Positions 6,518-6,553 of a stretch of DNA of 6,553 nt are shown here, piece by piece. Each line of letters starts with the position of its first letter. The stretch's first letter is position 1. The DNA comes from an uncultured Marmoricola sp. (GTDB lineage: Bacteria; Actinomycetota; Actinomycetes; Propionibacteriales; Nocardioidaceae). Position numbers and translations under genes: made by a program. The stretch spans positions 1 to 6,553 of the forward strand of contig CALMMO010000459.1 of assembly GCA_937868455.1 (NCBI GenBank). Direction: 5' to 3'. Below the pieces are notes generated by a model. It was not told the DNA's origin. It made no database searches and was given only the letters and a program-made list of their open reading frames with translations.

Positions 6518-6553
6518 TGCGCTTCCCATGTGAAGTTTCACAGGGGAAGCGCA
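6518..6553. repeat. 36-bp near-perfect palindrome at the window edge
   Basis: Two 10-bp arms (6518-6527 and 6544-6553) pair perfectly. After one A/G mismatch (6528 against 6543), six more pairs form (TGTGAA at 6529-6534 with TTCACA at 6537-6542) around a 2-bp centre. As RNA this would be a long hairpin, possibly the menG terminator, but a U tract cannot be checked because the sequence ends with the right arm. As DNA, the core TGTGA-N4-TCACA resembles a dyad operator for a CRP/FNR-type regulator of the next gene. The structure is directly visible; both functions are inferences. Confidence 0.75.

Noticed and set aside
1..6553. Mobile elements, CRISPR arrays, tRNA or rRNA genes
   Set aside because: No transposase or integrase motifs, regular repeat-spacer pattern, or tRNA-like cloverleaf was seen on either strand.

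Overview
The window is a stretch of actinobacterial chromosome holding most of a menaquinone (vitamin K2) biosynthesis locus, with a cytochrome P450 gene inside it. High GC, frequent GTG starts, start-stop overlaps between genes, and proteins resembling the mycobacterial/nocardioid types of MenC, MenD and MenG all point to Actinomycetota. The MenG N-terminus, its SLGQDRRWR block and its [10 protein letters not shown] block are the clearest of these. The genus cannot be named from the sequence alone.

Layout. (1) Bases 1-3105, plus strand: the 3' part of menE (o-succinylbenzoyl-CoA ligase, 5' end outside the window), then menC (o-succinylbenzoate synthase) and menD (SEPHCHC synthase). They are joined by 4-bp and 8-bp overlaps and form a translationally coupled operon. 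(2) Bases 3089-3120: a perfect 12-bp inverted repeat that overlaps the 3' end of menD and the stop codon of the converging gene, and looks like a bidirectional terminator. (3) Bases 3117-5611, minus strand: menF (isochorismate synthase) followed closely by a soluble bacterial cytochrome P450 with intact heme, I-helix and K-helix motifs. The two are probably co-transcribed. (4) Bases 5612-5740: a divergent promoter region. Both flanking genes have the same TAGGCT -10-like hexamer 6-7 nt before a GTG start, which is the arrangement of leaderless transcripts. (5) Bases 5741-6430, plus strand: menG (demethylmenaquinone methyltransferase). (6) Bases 6431-6553: non-coding, with short direct repeats and a 36-bp near-perfect palindrome reaching the last base of the window.

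How the genes work together: MenF turns chorismate into isochorismate. MenD adds the 2-oxoglutarate-derived succinic semialdehyde unit. MenC dehydrates and aromatises SHCHC to o-succinylbenzoate, and MenE activates this as the CoA thioester. MenG performs the last ring methylation. MenH, MenB, the thioesterase and MenA are not in the window. The P450 is not part of the known pathway. The most interesting hypothesis is that it tailors menaquinone or a precursor, but only its position and transcription unit support this.
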